A DNA stretch of 64,000 bases from Oreocharis arfaki (taxonomy: Eukaryota > Chordata > Aves > Passeriformes > Paramythiidae). The stretch spans positions 427,543 through 491,542 of the forward strand of contig VZRR01002857.1 of the NCBI GenBank assembly GCA_013398015.1. The letters are read 5' to 3'. Numbering within the stretch: the first letter of the stretch is position 1; every line of letters starts with the position of its first letter. Both the position numbers and the translations under genes were made by a program. Shown here one piece after another: positions 23,801 to 37,068 of this stretch. The notes under the pieces were generated by a model that saw only the letters and a program-made list of their open reading frames with translations, was not told where the DNA came from and searched no databases.

Positions 23801-26800
23801 ATCTTCTTTCAGTAGTGGGGTGGTAGTTAAATATTGGGATGTAAAAAAAATTACGTAAATAACGTCCTGCCTGATTCTTAGAGACCTCTGTCTGAAAGCA
23901 ATTCAAGAGAGAATACTCAGGATACCCCTGTCTTTCCTGTCTTGTCTCTAAGGACTTGTGAGGATGGTGCATCAACTTTTTAGTGACCCTTGGTTTCTCT
24001 GGGATGTCAGTGCTGTATGTAATTGCAAGGGAAGAGAAATACATAATGGTAATTTTCCTTCTAGGCAAAAAATACACAAATCTACCTGACTGCTGATTCT
24101 TTAAAACTGTGCTTATATTGTGCTTTCTTCTAGAGCATGTGACAGTAGTCCTGGCTCAGAATAACTCCACTAGAACGGATACTGGGCATTCACTCCTGCT
24201 TGTAACTATCAGAGCCTCTTGAGTTACAGGTTAAAGTCCACACAGAAAAAAAAATTGTGCTTTTTCGGGGGAGGGAAAGGGGAGAGACTTTTTGAAGTGT
24301 TTAGATCCTGCCAAGCTTTGCATGAAGGACTGGAATGGACTGAACTGCTGCCAGGCTGCAAGAGATCTCTCAAGAGCTGCCTCCCTTCCCATCTATCTTG
24401 GACTCATGATGAGTGAGGTGAACCACCTGCTCTGCACACTTACCTCGTTGTGCCACAGTCTGAGGTGCAAAGTCCTGCTGCGGAGGTTGGAAGAAACCTA
24501 GATTCCTTTAATCTCCTTGTCAGAGCAAAGTAGTTCTCATAAAACAACATGCTGTACAGTCCCTTAGCCTGCCTTCAGGGCATTTGAAGCTCACCCTTCT
24601 CAGAGAAAACTGTGTTCTGCATCAGGCACGGTTTTGAGAATACTCTGGTTCTCTTACAATGACAGCATTTTTATGGCAGGAGTTTTTGCTCATAAGCATG
24701 TATCTCCCAGCGAGGAGAATAGTAAAACTTTCATTCAGTGGTGAGCTGTTCTTCTTGCACTTACTGTTCTTTTGTGCAAAGTACAAAGTGCCTTTCTCTC
24801 CCAGCCTTGCAGAATTACAGCACTTTCATGTAAGGCATATGAGTGTTCCTGAATATTTGCACCACTTCTGGGCTTTTATGTCATCCAGGTAATAGTGTAA
24901 GTTGCGATTGCATTTGGGGAGGAAAATCCGTAGAAAATATTGGTCATTGCCAGTATCACTTATTGCTGGCAGAGGTAAAAATGGGATTAGGCTGGGCTCT
25001 CTCCTTTAAGATGAAAGAGACATGATAACTGTGGGGCAAATCCTTTGTTGGTGGAGATGAGGCCCAGTCCAAAGCTCACTGTAGCTGCATAAATAGTCTT
25101 TAGCTGCCATTTTGTGTTTTGTGCCCTTTTAGGTAGTACCTGCTCCATGCTATCATCTCCCTAAGCTCTCACTCCCTGTGAGTAAAGAATGCTGTGGCAA
25201 AAAAAAGGTATTTCTTAGCAGAATTTTCTCTCTCCAGATCCACATGCAGTTACGTATCTGTGCTGGCATCAGGAAGAAGTGAAAGGGCATCACCAGAAGG
25301 AGAGAGTAGGACTGATTCAGTTGGAAACAGATCTGCGCAGCCATGGCTTCCTCAGCTTCAGCAATCTTTGAACTTTCCTCTTAGTGGTTTCTCTCATGTC
25401 AGGTGTTGTATTTGCGTACTGATAGCTGATCTTGTAATTTGCTTTATTTTAATTATTGGTAATTAGTGTCTCTCCTAATAAGGATTTAAAGAAATATTCA
25501 ATTCTTAAGACTATTGATTAGGGAGCTCAGTGAATGTAGACTGTAATTTACTATGGCTATTTGTTATCTCAGAGTAGTGTTTTTCGCTGTTTTGTTTTCC
25601 TTGGACAGTCCATTTGCTGAGTGTGTTTTTTGAATTGTTTAGGTTCCCAGAGCTGTGATTTTCAGTGTGGCTCCTTCACTGGCATAGATCTGGATATTGT
25701 ATCTAGGAGGATTAATGAGTAGCTTCAGAAGGCTTTTTGCTACCCTCTCTAACATACTCATATATTGGATATAAGACAAGGAACAACAACATCTGTTATA
25801 TGTTCATGAGAAGTAGATTCTAGATTTGAAACTTCTGACCTGATAGAGACTATTGAGCAGCAGATGTTTCAGAAGACTTTAATCCCTCACCTTAAAAGTT
25901 CACAGAGGTTCTTTGGTCTAAATTTTCAGGGTTTTGTTGAATTCTTTGTTGTCTATTTTTATTGAATGACAGTTCATTAAGGAGCAGAACCAAAACGAAA
26001 GATTTTCAAAAAACTAAGATAATTACTTCCCCAGTTATAATTATGTTTAAAAATGAGCCCAATATAAAAAAAGGAGTAAAACTGACACTATGTCAAAGCT
26101 GACAACCTTCAGATGTCAGCTAACACATTCTATTATAAAATAATTTAGAAAAAAGCCTTGATTTTGTTATGGATCATGTTGTATTGTCTGACTAAGGTGT
26201 GCACTGAGGCAGAAGTTTGAAAATTTCTCTGGTGGATGAATGAAATGGAATTAGAAAGTTATTTTTAACCTCACCTCAGTTTTTCTTTAGAGCAGTTCCT
26301 TTGAGTGAAATGTACTTGTGCTATGCTGCTGTGCATAGGTGCAGCCTGCCTGCCCAAAGCAACTTGAAATGAATGTGCTCAGAACTGAGAAGCAGAGCTG
26401 GTCCTAAGACAAAATCTCAGTGTCCCTGAAAATGTATGAAGCTTAAATCCCAAATCTGGCATATTTTTCTGCAATTACTTCAGTCCAGCCCCCTGATCCA
26501 AACTCTGCTGAACTTTGGGAGTATTTGGATGTGGTTCCAAAGTCTGTAGTTTGAACCCAGCTATATCTGGGACAGATTTGTAAAACAGATGTTTTCCCAC
26601 TGGAAGTATGTACATGAGCCCTATTAGCAAAACAAAAGAGTTTGTCCTGCAAAGCAGGTCTGAAACATTCCCTAATGCACTCAGCAAACAGAAGAGGGAA
26701 GTTTATTCTCTGGGCGGCAAGTAAATGTCTCACTCGGAGTCAGTTTGAAATGCTTCCAGTATGGCTGGCATCTGTCACCACATTGAAACAAAAACAGTGG

Positions 26801-29226
26801 CTTTGAGGAGTGTTGTAGAAATACATTATGTCTTGTTTAACGTGAGGGAATGGTTAGGACCAAATGAAGTATCAAGTGGTTATTCTCTCATCCAGAGGTG
26901 AAATCCAAGCCATACTGAAATTCATGGAATAAATCTCATTCATTTCAGTTGGGTAAAGATTTCATGCCAAGCCTTCAGCACTGCAGCAGGACTTGCCTAT
27001 TTCATTTTTCAGAAGGTCTGGAAAACCTGCATGCATATGCACTGGGCAGGGTTTCTTGAAGAAGACAACTTTATGCACCTGTTATAGCCAAAAGCTGTAT
27101 GGTACAAAAGGTGTTTGCCAAAACTAAGGAAAAGAGTCATCATGTCTCCACAATTGTGGTCTTTGCTGATGGAAAGGCACTGCTACTTTGAGGTTCTGAC
27201 AGTTGCTTGAATGTCAAAGAACAATTTAATGTCACCAATGTAGAGATTTGAATCTGTGTTTAGCTTCCATTTTTTTGTATTTTTAAATGGCCCAAACCCA
27301 AGTAATTACGTATCTAAATGTGATCTTTCATTTACTTTGGCAATGAATCTTCATCTGTCATCATTTTAATCCATCTACTGAGGGAGACGATAGAGACTGC
27401 CATACCTGAGAAAGAAAGAATGCTGTCTCGGATTTCTCTGCGCTAAAACTATTTCAACAGATGCCATTTTTTTGTCATGTCTTAGAACAGCCTCTTTATC
27501 TGAACTCTGAATACTGCTGTTTGTCTCATAAATATTTTCTAGTATTTAACCACTGTGCATTTGACTTTTTGAATGACAGACTGTAATTCCTCTTGAGCCG
27601 TAGTAGCCTATCAAGTTGACGTCTATTTCAATTTTACACTGTGTTTCCTTTATCATTCCTTTCACGATTTGTGTGTTTACAGTCTGAAGTATTCAGTGCA
27701 TTAAAGAAAACAATTATTTTGCTGTTAGATGAAATAATTTAAAAATTCTTCAAATTACAGCAACAGATGCTCTAAACCATGTTACCGCTAAAGGACTCTG
27801 CACTGGGCGTGAGAAAAGAAACAGAAGCAACATCACCATAAGGGACAGTCCCCCAAATGGACACTCTAGGAGCCAATGCAAAATGGGTGAGGGAAAGAAG
27901 AGATGAAAATGTTAAAAGGAGTTGCTTATTGTTACCCCATGGTTTTATCATAAAATAAGGGCTAGAATCCAGACCACTATTTTGAGTACCTTTCCCCTAT
28001 TTGTTGAACAAGGATTTCCTTGTGACAGGTGGATATTAAATTCCTCTCCAGTTCTATCCAAGCAGACAAGCTCTCTTCTTACTTATTCTAGAAGTGGGAA
28101 ATCTGAGCTACTGGGAGGTGAAGACATGTGGATGAGATTAACATTGAGAAAGGTCAGAGTCTTTTTAATAAGAAATTGAAGCCCCATCCATATGCTGAGT
28201 CCTGCTGGGTGTATTCCCTTTTCAACTACGCTGTAGAGCAAGGAGAAGCTGTCAGTCATATGGCAACCCTGAACATCCTGGTATTCAATTCTGAAGTCAT
28301 AGTACATACACACCATGCAAAAAAGTTTAGCGTAGTCTCTGGTGTTTCCATCTGAATGAGCAAGAAAAAAAAGTCTATCTTGGCAGTCTTAACTTTTACA
28401 TTAACATGTAATATTGGGTATATACACGGGCAGCTGCCTGAATACTATTTAAGCGGGGTGCTGAACTAGGTGCATGCACTGACAGGCAGTAGTTAAGCTG
28501 TTCTTATCTTTTTTTCTTCATGTCATTGATAATGATATTCTAATTCTTTTCAAACTGTGTTCCTTTGGCTATGTTTTGATAGCATGGTTGTTATTCCAGT
28601 GGTCCATGCCATCCTGTGACAGTGTCATTTCTGCCAGGGAATTTTCCCTTAAATTTTGGTTTTGAGTACCTTTAGGTATTTTCTATTAATCATTACTGCT
28701 TTAAACCACAAGGCTGTACTTAAGCACAGTGGTGTAAATTGGTGTAGTTTTTTGGGAGTTCATGAGAATGTTTGCAGGTTATACCAGCTGGAAATTGGCT
28801 TTTCCACTAAATTACATATGAGATGCTAGATTTTTGTTGTTGTTGTCATTGTTGTTGAAAGTAGAATAGTTATTTTAGCAGAAATGCTCAGAATGTTCTA
28901 CAAGATAATAACTGATCTGAATTTGAAAGCACTTTTTAAAAAATATATAGTAACGTATAGCAAAAAATTCTTGCTTTATTAAAAAAATTTACTGTATTCT
29001 TGTTAAATTTATATGGCAGACAAACCTATTGTAAATTGTGGATGACTAAAGGGGCCTAGTGTATGCTGCTGTATCTTGAAGACTGGACTACAAGGATCAA
29101 GAATTTGATTTTGATAAAGTTTCTCATACAGTATTTTTCTTTTCAACTTTGAGTGGGAGCACTCCTGAGGTAAGACAAAATGAAATATAAGAAAATGAAA
29201 ATCTATTTCGAAAGCAGTAACTAGAT
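20843..29226. other. Non-coding span, no gene seen
   Basis: Long AT-rich stretch with no recognised repeat insertion. It includes a 148-codon ATG frame on the minus strand at 20993-21439 that overlaps a TTTG/AAAC-rich tract and has no recognisable domain. A GTT-rich tract lies at 28832-28857. A block at about 23560-23780 has an EGR-like GACGCCCCCACG and a homeodomain-like TTTTAATCATG, but little else to support function. Confidence 0.45.
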
Positions 29227-29265
29227 TAAAAAACAAACAAACAAAAAAACCCCAAAAAACCCAAC
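29227..29265. repeat. A-rich (CAAA)n tract
   Basis: A run of A with periodic C: AAACAAACAAACAAAA, then two A runs separated by CCCC and CCC. It is a low-complexity tract with no recognisable element body attached. Confidence 0.9.
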
Positions 29266-29764
29266 AGAAGCCCACAAACTTGTTCTTTGAACTTCATGCT
29301 TTGCTAAAGAAAATGCCATTGTTAAAACCATTCAGGTAACTTACCAAGAAAATTATTGTTTTTCCACTGTCTCATTTGCAAAAAACTACTGCTTAAACCA
29401 AATTATATGAAAAAGAATTAAAATTTCATAAATTACAGTGGCAAAAGTAGCCTGGTTCAATCCAAAAAGCCTGATGTGAAGGAAATGAGACACTTCTTTA
29501 CTTTGGAGGAGTCATGTAAAATGTAAAGATTTGTCCAAATTTTTCAAGATGTTCAGCCTAAAGAATTGCAATTTCTACAAATTGGGCTGAAAATCAATAT
29601 TCCTTAGGTTCTTTACTATCTGCAATTATCCTTGCATCTTTGAGGCTGTAGGACCAGGGAGTAGATAGAGAAGGATGGGACAGAGATTGGACTCAGGTCT
29701 GTAAGGATGACTATGGAGAGTATAGATGTTTGGGAGACAGAAATGTGGAGACCCAGGGGAGCGA

Positions 29765-29840
29765 ACAGCCGGAAGCTTTTGAACTGTTGGGTTTGGAAAA
29801 CCACACAAGGTTCATGAATTGCAACATGACTTCCGGCTGT
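29765..29840. other. 11-bp inverted repeat with paired ETS-like sites
   Basis: ACAGCCGGAAG at 29765-29775 and its exact reverse complement CTTCCGGCTGT at 29830-29840 are separated by 54 bases. Each arm contains CCGGAAG, the core of many ETS-family binding sites, and CpGs are otherwise rare here. The functional meaning is uncertain. Confidence 0.4.
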
Positions 29841-31899
29841 GAAGCAAGTAGTTGAGAAGTACAGTGTCAAGCTTTGTCCTCCATGCTAAGGGCGGATTAC
29901 TGAAGATAACAACCTCCTGCTTCCTGTTGTCACTGGTTACTCTGGTTAATCAGTAGACGACAGCATGACAGTGGCAAAGATTGTGGTCCCATTATGCTTC
30001 CATTTGACGCAATTTTATATATTAGTTTCCAACATAATGCTCTTGTCTATTTCTTTTTTTTAAAAATTTATGTTACGTGATCTTGTGGTTAGAAGCCTGG
30101 TATATCAGACCTCAATTTGTCAATGCAATTTGAATTTGAGTCCCTTTAAGGGGTCATGTTGCTTATGCATGTGGCCATGAGTTTTCTTGTATTGTTTCAG
30201 CGTCATTCAGTAGGATTGAGTAAACTTACTCAAGGAACAAATCAACACTGAAATGTATTAAGTAGGGATATTACTAGAACATTTGTGCCTCTCTGATGGC
30301 AGGATTTGGACAGTGTGCAATGGATAAGGTAAGACGAGAGGAAGGGATTGTAGGATTATTTGGCAAAGGCAGCATAATCCTTGACATCAAAATGCTATTC
30401 TACCCTTCGTAACAGTGTACAATTTCTGCATAATTCTGGGAAATCTATGGACATAAACACACATTTGGGCAGCTGATCATCTGTCCCACTATTCTGTAGT
30501 GTCAGTTTCAGGCATCCAGTGGCAGCTTTGTGTTATGTTAAGTACTTGCAATTGAATTTTAACTTTTCTGAAGTTCTCAACATGCAGACTTGATACAACA
30601 AGTGAAGGAACATGAAAAATTGGATCTTAGGTTTTTCAGCTGAGAAATGAAGAACTCTTCTGAACTCACATATATGCCTTAGCTCTTCATTTAATACATG
30701 GGGAAAATCCTATGCTCTCCTTCCATAAGAAAGTTTGACGGATCAAACAATTAAAAGTTGGGAATAAAAGAACCCAAAACATTAAAATGCTGGGCATCAA
30801 TGAGGAAATTGGTATCTATGCAGAGCAAGACATCTTCTGTCTCTGCTCTGAGGTTAGTCTACGAGGCACTATGGGAATAATATTGATTCCCATTCTGGAA
30901 GCATTTTCTTTCCTGTAGTCTGGGTAAGGCAGGGAGCACGGAGAAAATACAATGTGACTGAGTGGTTAAATACCCACAACTCAGTTAAATATTTACAGAC
31001 CTGACTTTGTGGTCAAAATTTTCTAAAGTACTTGATATTTTGGAACAGTAAAGGTTTAGACAATTTCTTCTGAGTTGCCTAGAACCCTGTGTAAGATGTT
31101 TTACTCATGCCTGTAAGACGATTTTAACAGCTATTAGTCAAGAGATCAACATTTAGTAAACCCTCTATAAGCATGTCCTTAAAGTGACAAACCATGTGGG
31201 AATATCTCCTGAATTTTGTTCAACCAAATGTCCCATTCCAAAGGGTTTCTCAGGCCCAATAGCAGTATTTAACAGCTTTTGGTCTCAAAACACAGGCAGT
31301 GCTGCATACATTGTAGAATTACAATGTGCTGAAGGCAGCTGTGGCATCGTTCATCCAAATGGTAAAAAGTCACTTCCAAGTCTCTTTGCTCATTTCCAGG
31401 TTCAGAAAAGTTCATCCCATGGGAATGAATTTCCTGACCTTTTTTTGCTGTGAATAGCTAGCACACCCACTCGAAGCCACATCCAGCCAATCAATGATGA
31501 TGTAGAACCTCCTGGAATAATCCATACAATCTTAAAATAGTAGTCTTTATTTATACAGAAAACAGAAATGATATACAGTTTTTCCTTTCCTTTCTTTTCT
31601 CAAGATAAGCTGAATATCATCTGTGAGTTTTACACTTCAGCTACTTTCAGAATCCCAGGCTGAATCTCTTGACCCGTGTGTCTGAAAGCCACTCTGGTTA
31701 GGTTTTCCAAGCCAGCACTTCATTAATTACTATTTTAGGGAGATGAGGTTTCTGAAAACTGCAAGAAACACTATCCAAATAAAACCAGTGATTAGGTTCA
31801 ATGTTAAGTTTTATTGTAAAAGTGTGTAATACTTGCTACTACTGTACTTTGCCTGCATAAAAGTCTTCCTTTAAGACAGTGCTTTGTAATTTATGTCTC
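29841..31899. other. Non-coding span, no gene seen
   Basis: No recognised repeat. An 89-codon plus-strand frame at 31184-31453 has no recognisable similarity and is not considered coding. Confidence 0.5.
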
Positions 31900-32170
31900 A
31901 GCCTCCATAATCTTAGTGAGATATTAATATATGCATGAAGAGCAGCAGTCAATGTAATTAAAGTGGCAAAGTGATAAATGCATAGCCATTTTGCCTGTTA
32001 ATATTGTGTATTTAACAGGTTTATTTGTTCAACAGTTCTTACTTTAATTATATTTTGCCATTTGGGAATTTCAGGCATGTAACAATCATAGCTCTTCCAC
32101 AAATATTATTCTTAAAATAAGTGTTCATGCATTATTAAAAATGCACGTGTGTTTGCTCATTTATTCATTT
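31900..32170. promoter_or_regulatory. Candidate conserved non-coding regulatory block
   Basis: AT-rich block with two TAATTA homeodomain sites (31955-31960 and 32045-32050), TATGCATGA, and repeated ATGCAT or TGCATTA words. It is free of ORFs and recognised repeats. The texture resembles homeobox-bound vertebrate enhancers, but the AT richness makes chance occurrence likely enough to keep confidence low. Confidence 0.22.
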
Positions 32171-35100
32171 ACAGTGAATTTTTTCCTCTTTTTTAAAAAC
32201 ACTGAATTTTTTATTTTTCCAACAAACTTGGAGAGAAAAAACCCCTCATCTGTTACAAGAAAAGATACAACGTAGATTTCTTCTGTGGATGAGCTCTAAT
32301 TAGGACTTATGCCACATTTTACGACAGAGAAGCTAGAGGTAGATGTCACTCATTTTGAAGGGACAGCCCCAGAACTTTCCATGGATCCTGTGAATGAACA
32401 AAATCAGTCAAAGAACATATACAAGAAATTTGTATAACAAATAGACAGACACAAAGTATCTGACAAAAAGTGTCAAAAAACTAGTGTTGGTGTTATTCGG
32501 GTTGGTCTCAATTGTGACAAAACAGTCCATTGGAATATTTGCATATTTCAACAAGGAAATTTTGAGTTAAACCTACCTGGGAAGCAATTCACCTAACATA
32601 AAGAGACCTGTGAGGAAGACTGCACAAACTGGAATACACTTTTATGCCTTTGTGCTGGGTACTTGAGTATGCTCTGATTCTTGAGAAACACAGAGAAATA
32701 CCCATTTACAGGTAACCTGTACAGTTGTTGGACCGTGTGCACTGTCGACATTAGAGACCAAACTAGATTCGCAGTTGATGTAAGTTGATATAGCTCAACA
32801 AAGCAATTAAACTTGCATTAGGAAGATCTCATTTGGACTGTGACCTTTTTAGAGTGAGCTTTGGTGATTTTTGTCGAGAGTCTCACAGTTCACTTTCTAA
32901 ATCTCCTTCTTCTTGAATGATGGGATTTCAAAGGAGTTGTAGCCTTTTCTCAGGGTACTCAGGCCAGATTCTTAGAATAATATACTATTATTTTGATAAT
33001 AAAGAAACTTCAAAGCATCTTAATGATTTAAAGTAGCAAGGACAGAAACAAGAATAATAAAAAAGTGTTACTATTTTTAAGTAAATGTTCTTATTTCTTC
33101 ATTCTTATTATACTTGTTTTTGAACGATGATGGCTGGAAATAGAGTCACCCTTAGTTTTCCAGAGAGATGGTAGCTTCAGTGCTTCAGGACATTTCTTTC
33201 AAGCTCAGCAGACTGAGTTTCAGAATGTTTCCTCCCTGAAATCTGTTGGATGGGAAGGTAACAAGCTTCAGACTGATGGTGATGGGGTCTTGTTTGCTAG
33301 AGCACAAAAGCTTAGTGAACAGTCCACTCCAGCTCTAATTATGAAAACATTACAGTTCTAACAGTTGCTGGCCATGAATTACTCTGAAAATGTTTAACCT
33401 GCAGATAAGAAACCACTATCAACCTGTCACATTTCCCCCACTAACGAGTTCAGCATCAGTTTAAAAGGAAGTGCAATTCACGAAGCAATGGCTCTGTGTC
33501 ATAAATTATAGGTATCCGGCATACATTACAAGGACAGAAACAGTAAAATAGCATGGGACTCTTTGCTATACACTGACAGTGACAGAAAAACAGCGCTCCA
33601 CAGGGTTTAATCTGCCATGGCTTGTTTATTCCATTTCACATCCATGCCAGTTTTGATACACGTGGTGCTGTATTCCACTGCTACCCGCAATTAGCACAAG
33701 TATTTATTTAAAACTTTAGGGGAGAGAAAAAGGTTGTCTGATATAAAACACTGGACTCTAATCACTCAGGCTGTGGAAAATGCTGTTGTCACTAAATCCT
33801 TGCTCTCATTTGTTTCCGTGTTTGTGCATTTATGTGCATGCGCATCTGTTACTTTGGATGAGTTTCTGTTTTTTTCTTTAATGAAGTACAAAATCCATTT
33901 TTGAATCAAAATCTTATAAAGACATCTGGTGATTAAAAAAATTATGATGTATACATTCAGGAAAAAAAGAAACTGAATAAAACACCTGTGATAATACCTT
34001 CATAAAACACCTTATGAAATGAAGAAGAGCTTTACACTAAAAATTAAAAACAGAGGGATGCTTTCCCGAATAGTAACAGCTACATAAAGTGGATTAATCA
34101 TGTTTGCTCATATGAATGAGTGTGGTATGGTAGCAGGAACATGGGAGAATATTCCTAAATTCCTTCCCCAGTTCTGTCATTATTCTTGGGCTTGTCCTTC
34201 ATGTCTCTCTCTCCCCTCTTTTGGACACTAGGTAAGCAGAAAAACATGTTTAGCTTTATCACGATAGTATTTAACAACTTACACAGACAGATTATGATAT
34301 TTCTCTTATAAATTTGCACAAAAGGATGCGGGGAAGAAGCCTGTCCTGTGGATGGAACAGCTGAAAGCAGGGTGAGAAGCTATGCGTGCACAAAGAACAG
34401 ACCACAGAAGAAGGGGAAAACGTGTTAGTGGATACAAAGAAATGCTGAACTATGAGAAGATAGTCATATTATCATGCTTCAGGAAGGAGAGGAAGAAAGT
34501 GTAACCTGGTATCTCTTTCCTGTTTGATACAGGTCTTCCTCACTGAGCAGTGGGGTAAAAAAAGTTTTTTGATTCTGACCCTTAACTTCTTCAGCTAAAC
34601 ATTTCACTTTGCATTCAAACTCAAAAAAACCCCAATCAACAAACCAAAAAAATGTACAAACCCTAAAAATTACTCTTCTCGTGTTTTAATGAGTAAAGCC
34701 ACAGTAACACATCTTCATTCACTCAGATTTGGAGTCTTGTTCCCTCAGGCTTTGCCTCTGACTGGAATCTGAACAAAAAACCTGGCTATTCACATCCTTC
34801 TGCTCTGAAACATTATGAGCCCTTACTCTGGTTGCAGGCATTGGCCACAGGGTCATTAGAGCTTGATCTTTGTACAAAGACTCAAGGTATGAGGAATCAT
34901 AGAGTCAAGGCTTTGGGGTGCTTATCGGTTCATCATGTATTTCCAGACTTTTGGCAGGTAACCCAGATTCTCCAGCTCTCAAAACCAGTGGCACAGGCCA
35001 AAATTCCTTCAAACCAAAAAGCCAGAGGGATTGCTATGGAGATTGGGACTTGGAAACTGTTCCTTGTGGCTTGGAGAAACAGGAGGTATGTATTAGGTGC

Positions 35101-37035
35101 AGAGATTTAAACTTTGTCAGCAAAATCAAAAGCCTGAATACTGCTGCAGTAATCCTGCTTAAATTCGCTACGATTTCAGGATATGTTTGGATGGATTCAT
35201 GATGTTCAAAATGTTTCTTTCAGTCAGAGATTGAAATCTTTTAGGGAAAAACCATTTATATTATCAACAAATTATTAAACATACACAATATTTTGTAAAT
35301 TGCTCTTTCAGATTATTTGTAAAGAAGGAAAAACTTTTCTTTCACAGTGTTTTTATTTTTCTGTCTTTAAGAAAATTTTAATGTACAGAACTAAGACTAG
35401 AACTGGATACACTATCATGGATTGGTAGAGCAGCTGTTTGACATCGGTCTTTTTTGGCACACTAAGGAATATCGTATTATGAATATTTTAAGCCCCTCAG
35501 TTCCACAGTACTTAAACTACAGCTAACTTGTGCCTTCAATATTCAGGCCTTTGAACTACATTCTAAGCTTTATTCCAGTTTGTCTTACTGTTTTCATTTT
35601 TGGCTTTACTCTTTGATTCTCCTCTGGCACTTTACTGGATAGATTCAAACCTGCCACTGGAGAATCCATTTGTCTGCACAGAAAGGAGTTAATCAATATC
35701 CCCAAAACACTGTGACGGCATAACATACAAACAGGAGTACAGTGCCTAACATTGCCAGAAGATGGTCAGCAAAGGGCAGTTACCTTATCCCTGTAAAAAG
35801 CACAAAATCTGCAGGCATCACTGAGTAAAAATCATGCTGCTTTGCTTCTTGCTGGCCTTGTCAGTTAACACAAGGAAAGGAATAGCTTCTCTTAAGGAAT
35901 GTATCTGCAGCAACACCCAGTTATTTCCTGCTTTCTTGAGTTTCTTTTTAATCTCAGTGACAACTTGTTTGCCTTAGGTGAGTTGGCAAACACATCCTGC
36001 TTCCATGGAAGATAAGGACTCTGTGTTCCACGTCCCTTCCAGCTGTGTCTAGACTGTCTTCACTTGAGAGTGACATGAAACTGCTGAAACACTTGTATTG
36101 TGGATGCACCCATGTCAGCAAAGATGTGCTTTATCCTGCACAGTGCCTGCCCACCGGAGTCAAACAATCTCCTCTGCTGAAAGGATAACCTACACCTCTA
36201 AGTACTAATCTGACTTCAGGTCTGCCCAAACTATATGGGCTTCCCAAGGCTTAGGTGCACCTTATGCCACAGTTTGACTGTCTGGGTGTTGTTGTGGTGA
36301 TATATATGGATGTGTGCCCTCTCCTTAAACTGTTAATGTTCCCACAAAGATTAAAGATGTCTTCCTGTCTATCCACCTCCCTAGCCTAATACGTGGTACT
36401 GCTTCTGAGGTTTCATTCCTTTTTAGCAAGGGTACCTCTCCTGCATCTTGACCCAGGGAAGAAAATGAAGGAATAGGGTGTGGGACATGGAGTCTGGCCA
36501 AAGAGGTCTAGCAATTGATAATCCTGAGGCATAAAGTAAGCAAACTTCTTAGGTCAGGAGATGCTGTGTCAGCACACCTCAAATAATTGTTTTGCCTTTT
36601 GGCCAAAATAGTTCCATTTTTTTAAAAACATCTGAATCTTTCAGACCTCAATAGAAAAACAAAGCAAATCACAAAACACCAAATGAACTGACCAAATAAC
36701 TGAAAACCACAGGGAGAACATCTACTACTAGGTACAATTTCAACTTGTTGAAGCCTGACGTTTGTTGACGGGTTTATGGAAGTTTTTGACCATTTGAAGA
36801 ACCAGTAGATGGTCCTCAAGAATATGCTGCACAGTTTCTTACCTTTTTAGTATCAATAACTCTTCTGGTAATTCAAGCTCCCCGGGAGTAGTTTATCCGG
36901 TACTGTTTTAACAATATCTTTAGACGCTGAGGGAATGTGCCTCCCACACAGAAACCATATAAAAGACTTCAGTGCCTTGTTTGCAGTAACTGAGTCTCAT
37001 AACATTACTATAATATAGCCTTATCCTTTATGTGA
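32171..37035. other. Non-coding span, no gene seen
   Basis: No recognised repeat or exon. ORFs are at most about 95 codons and show no domain. A CAAA-type A-rich patch is present at about 34620-34660. Confidence 0.5.
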
Positions 37036-37068
37036 TCCTTAAGTGATCCTTTATGGATCACCTAAGGA
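37036..37068. other. Near-perfect 14-bp hairpin
   Basis: TCCTTAAGTGATCC (37036-37049), loop TTTAT, GGATCACCTAAGGA (37055-37068). Thirteen of 14 positions pair. The remaining pair would be A with C in a plus-strand RNA but U with G in a minus-strand RNA, so a minus-strand transcript would fold without a mismatch. Pairing does not extend beyond the stem, which is shorter than a microRNA precursor. Confidence 0.6.

Noticed and set aside
29227..29265. A-rich tract as the possible poly(A) tail of a SINE or processed pseudogene
   Set aside because: No element body or gene-like sequence is attached on either side, so it is treated as a simple repeat.
31184..31453. 89-codon plus-strand ATG ORF
   Set aside because: No recognisable similarity, no composition change from its surroundings, and no splice or polyadenylation support beyond chance.
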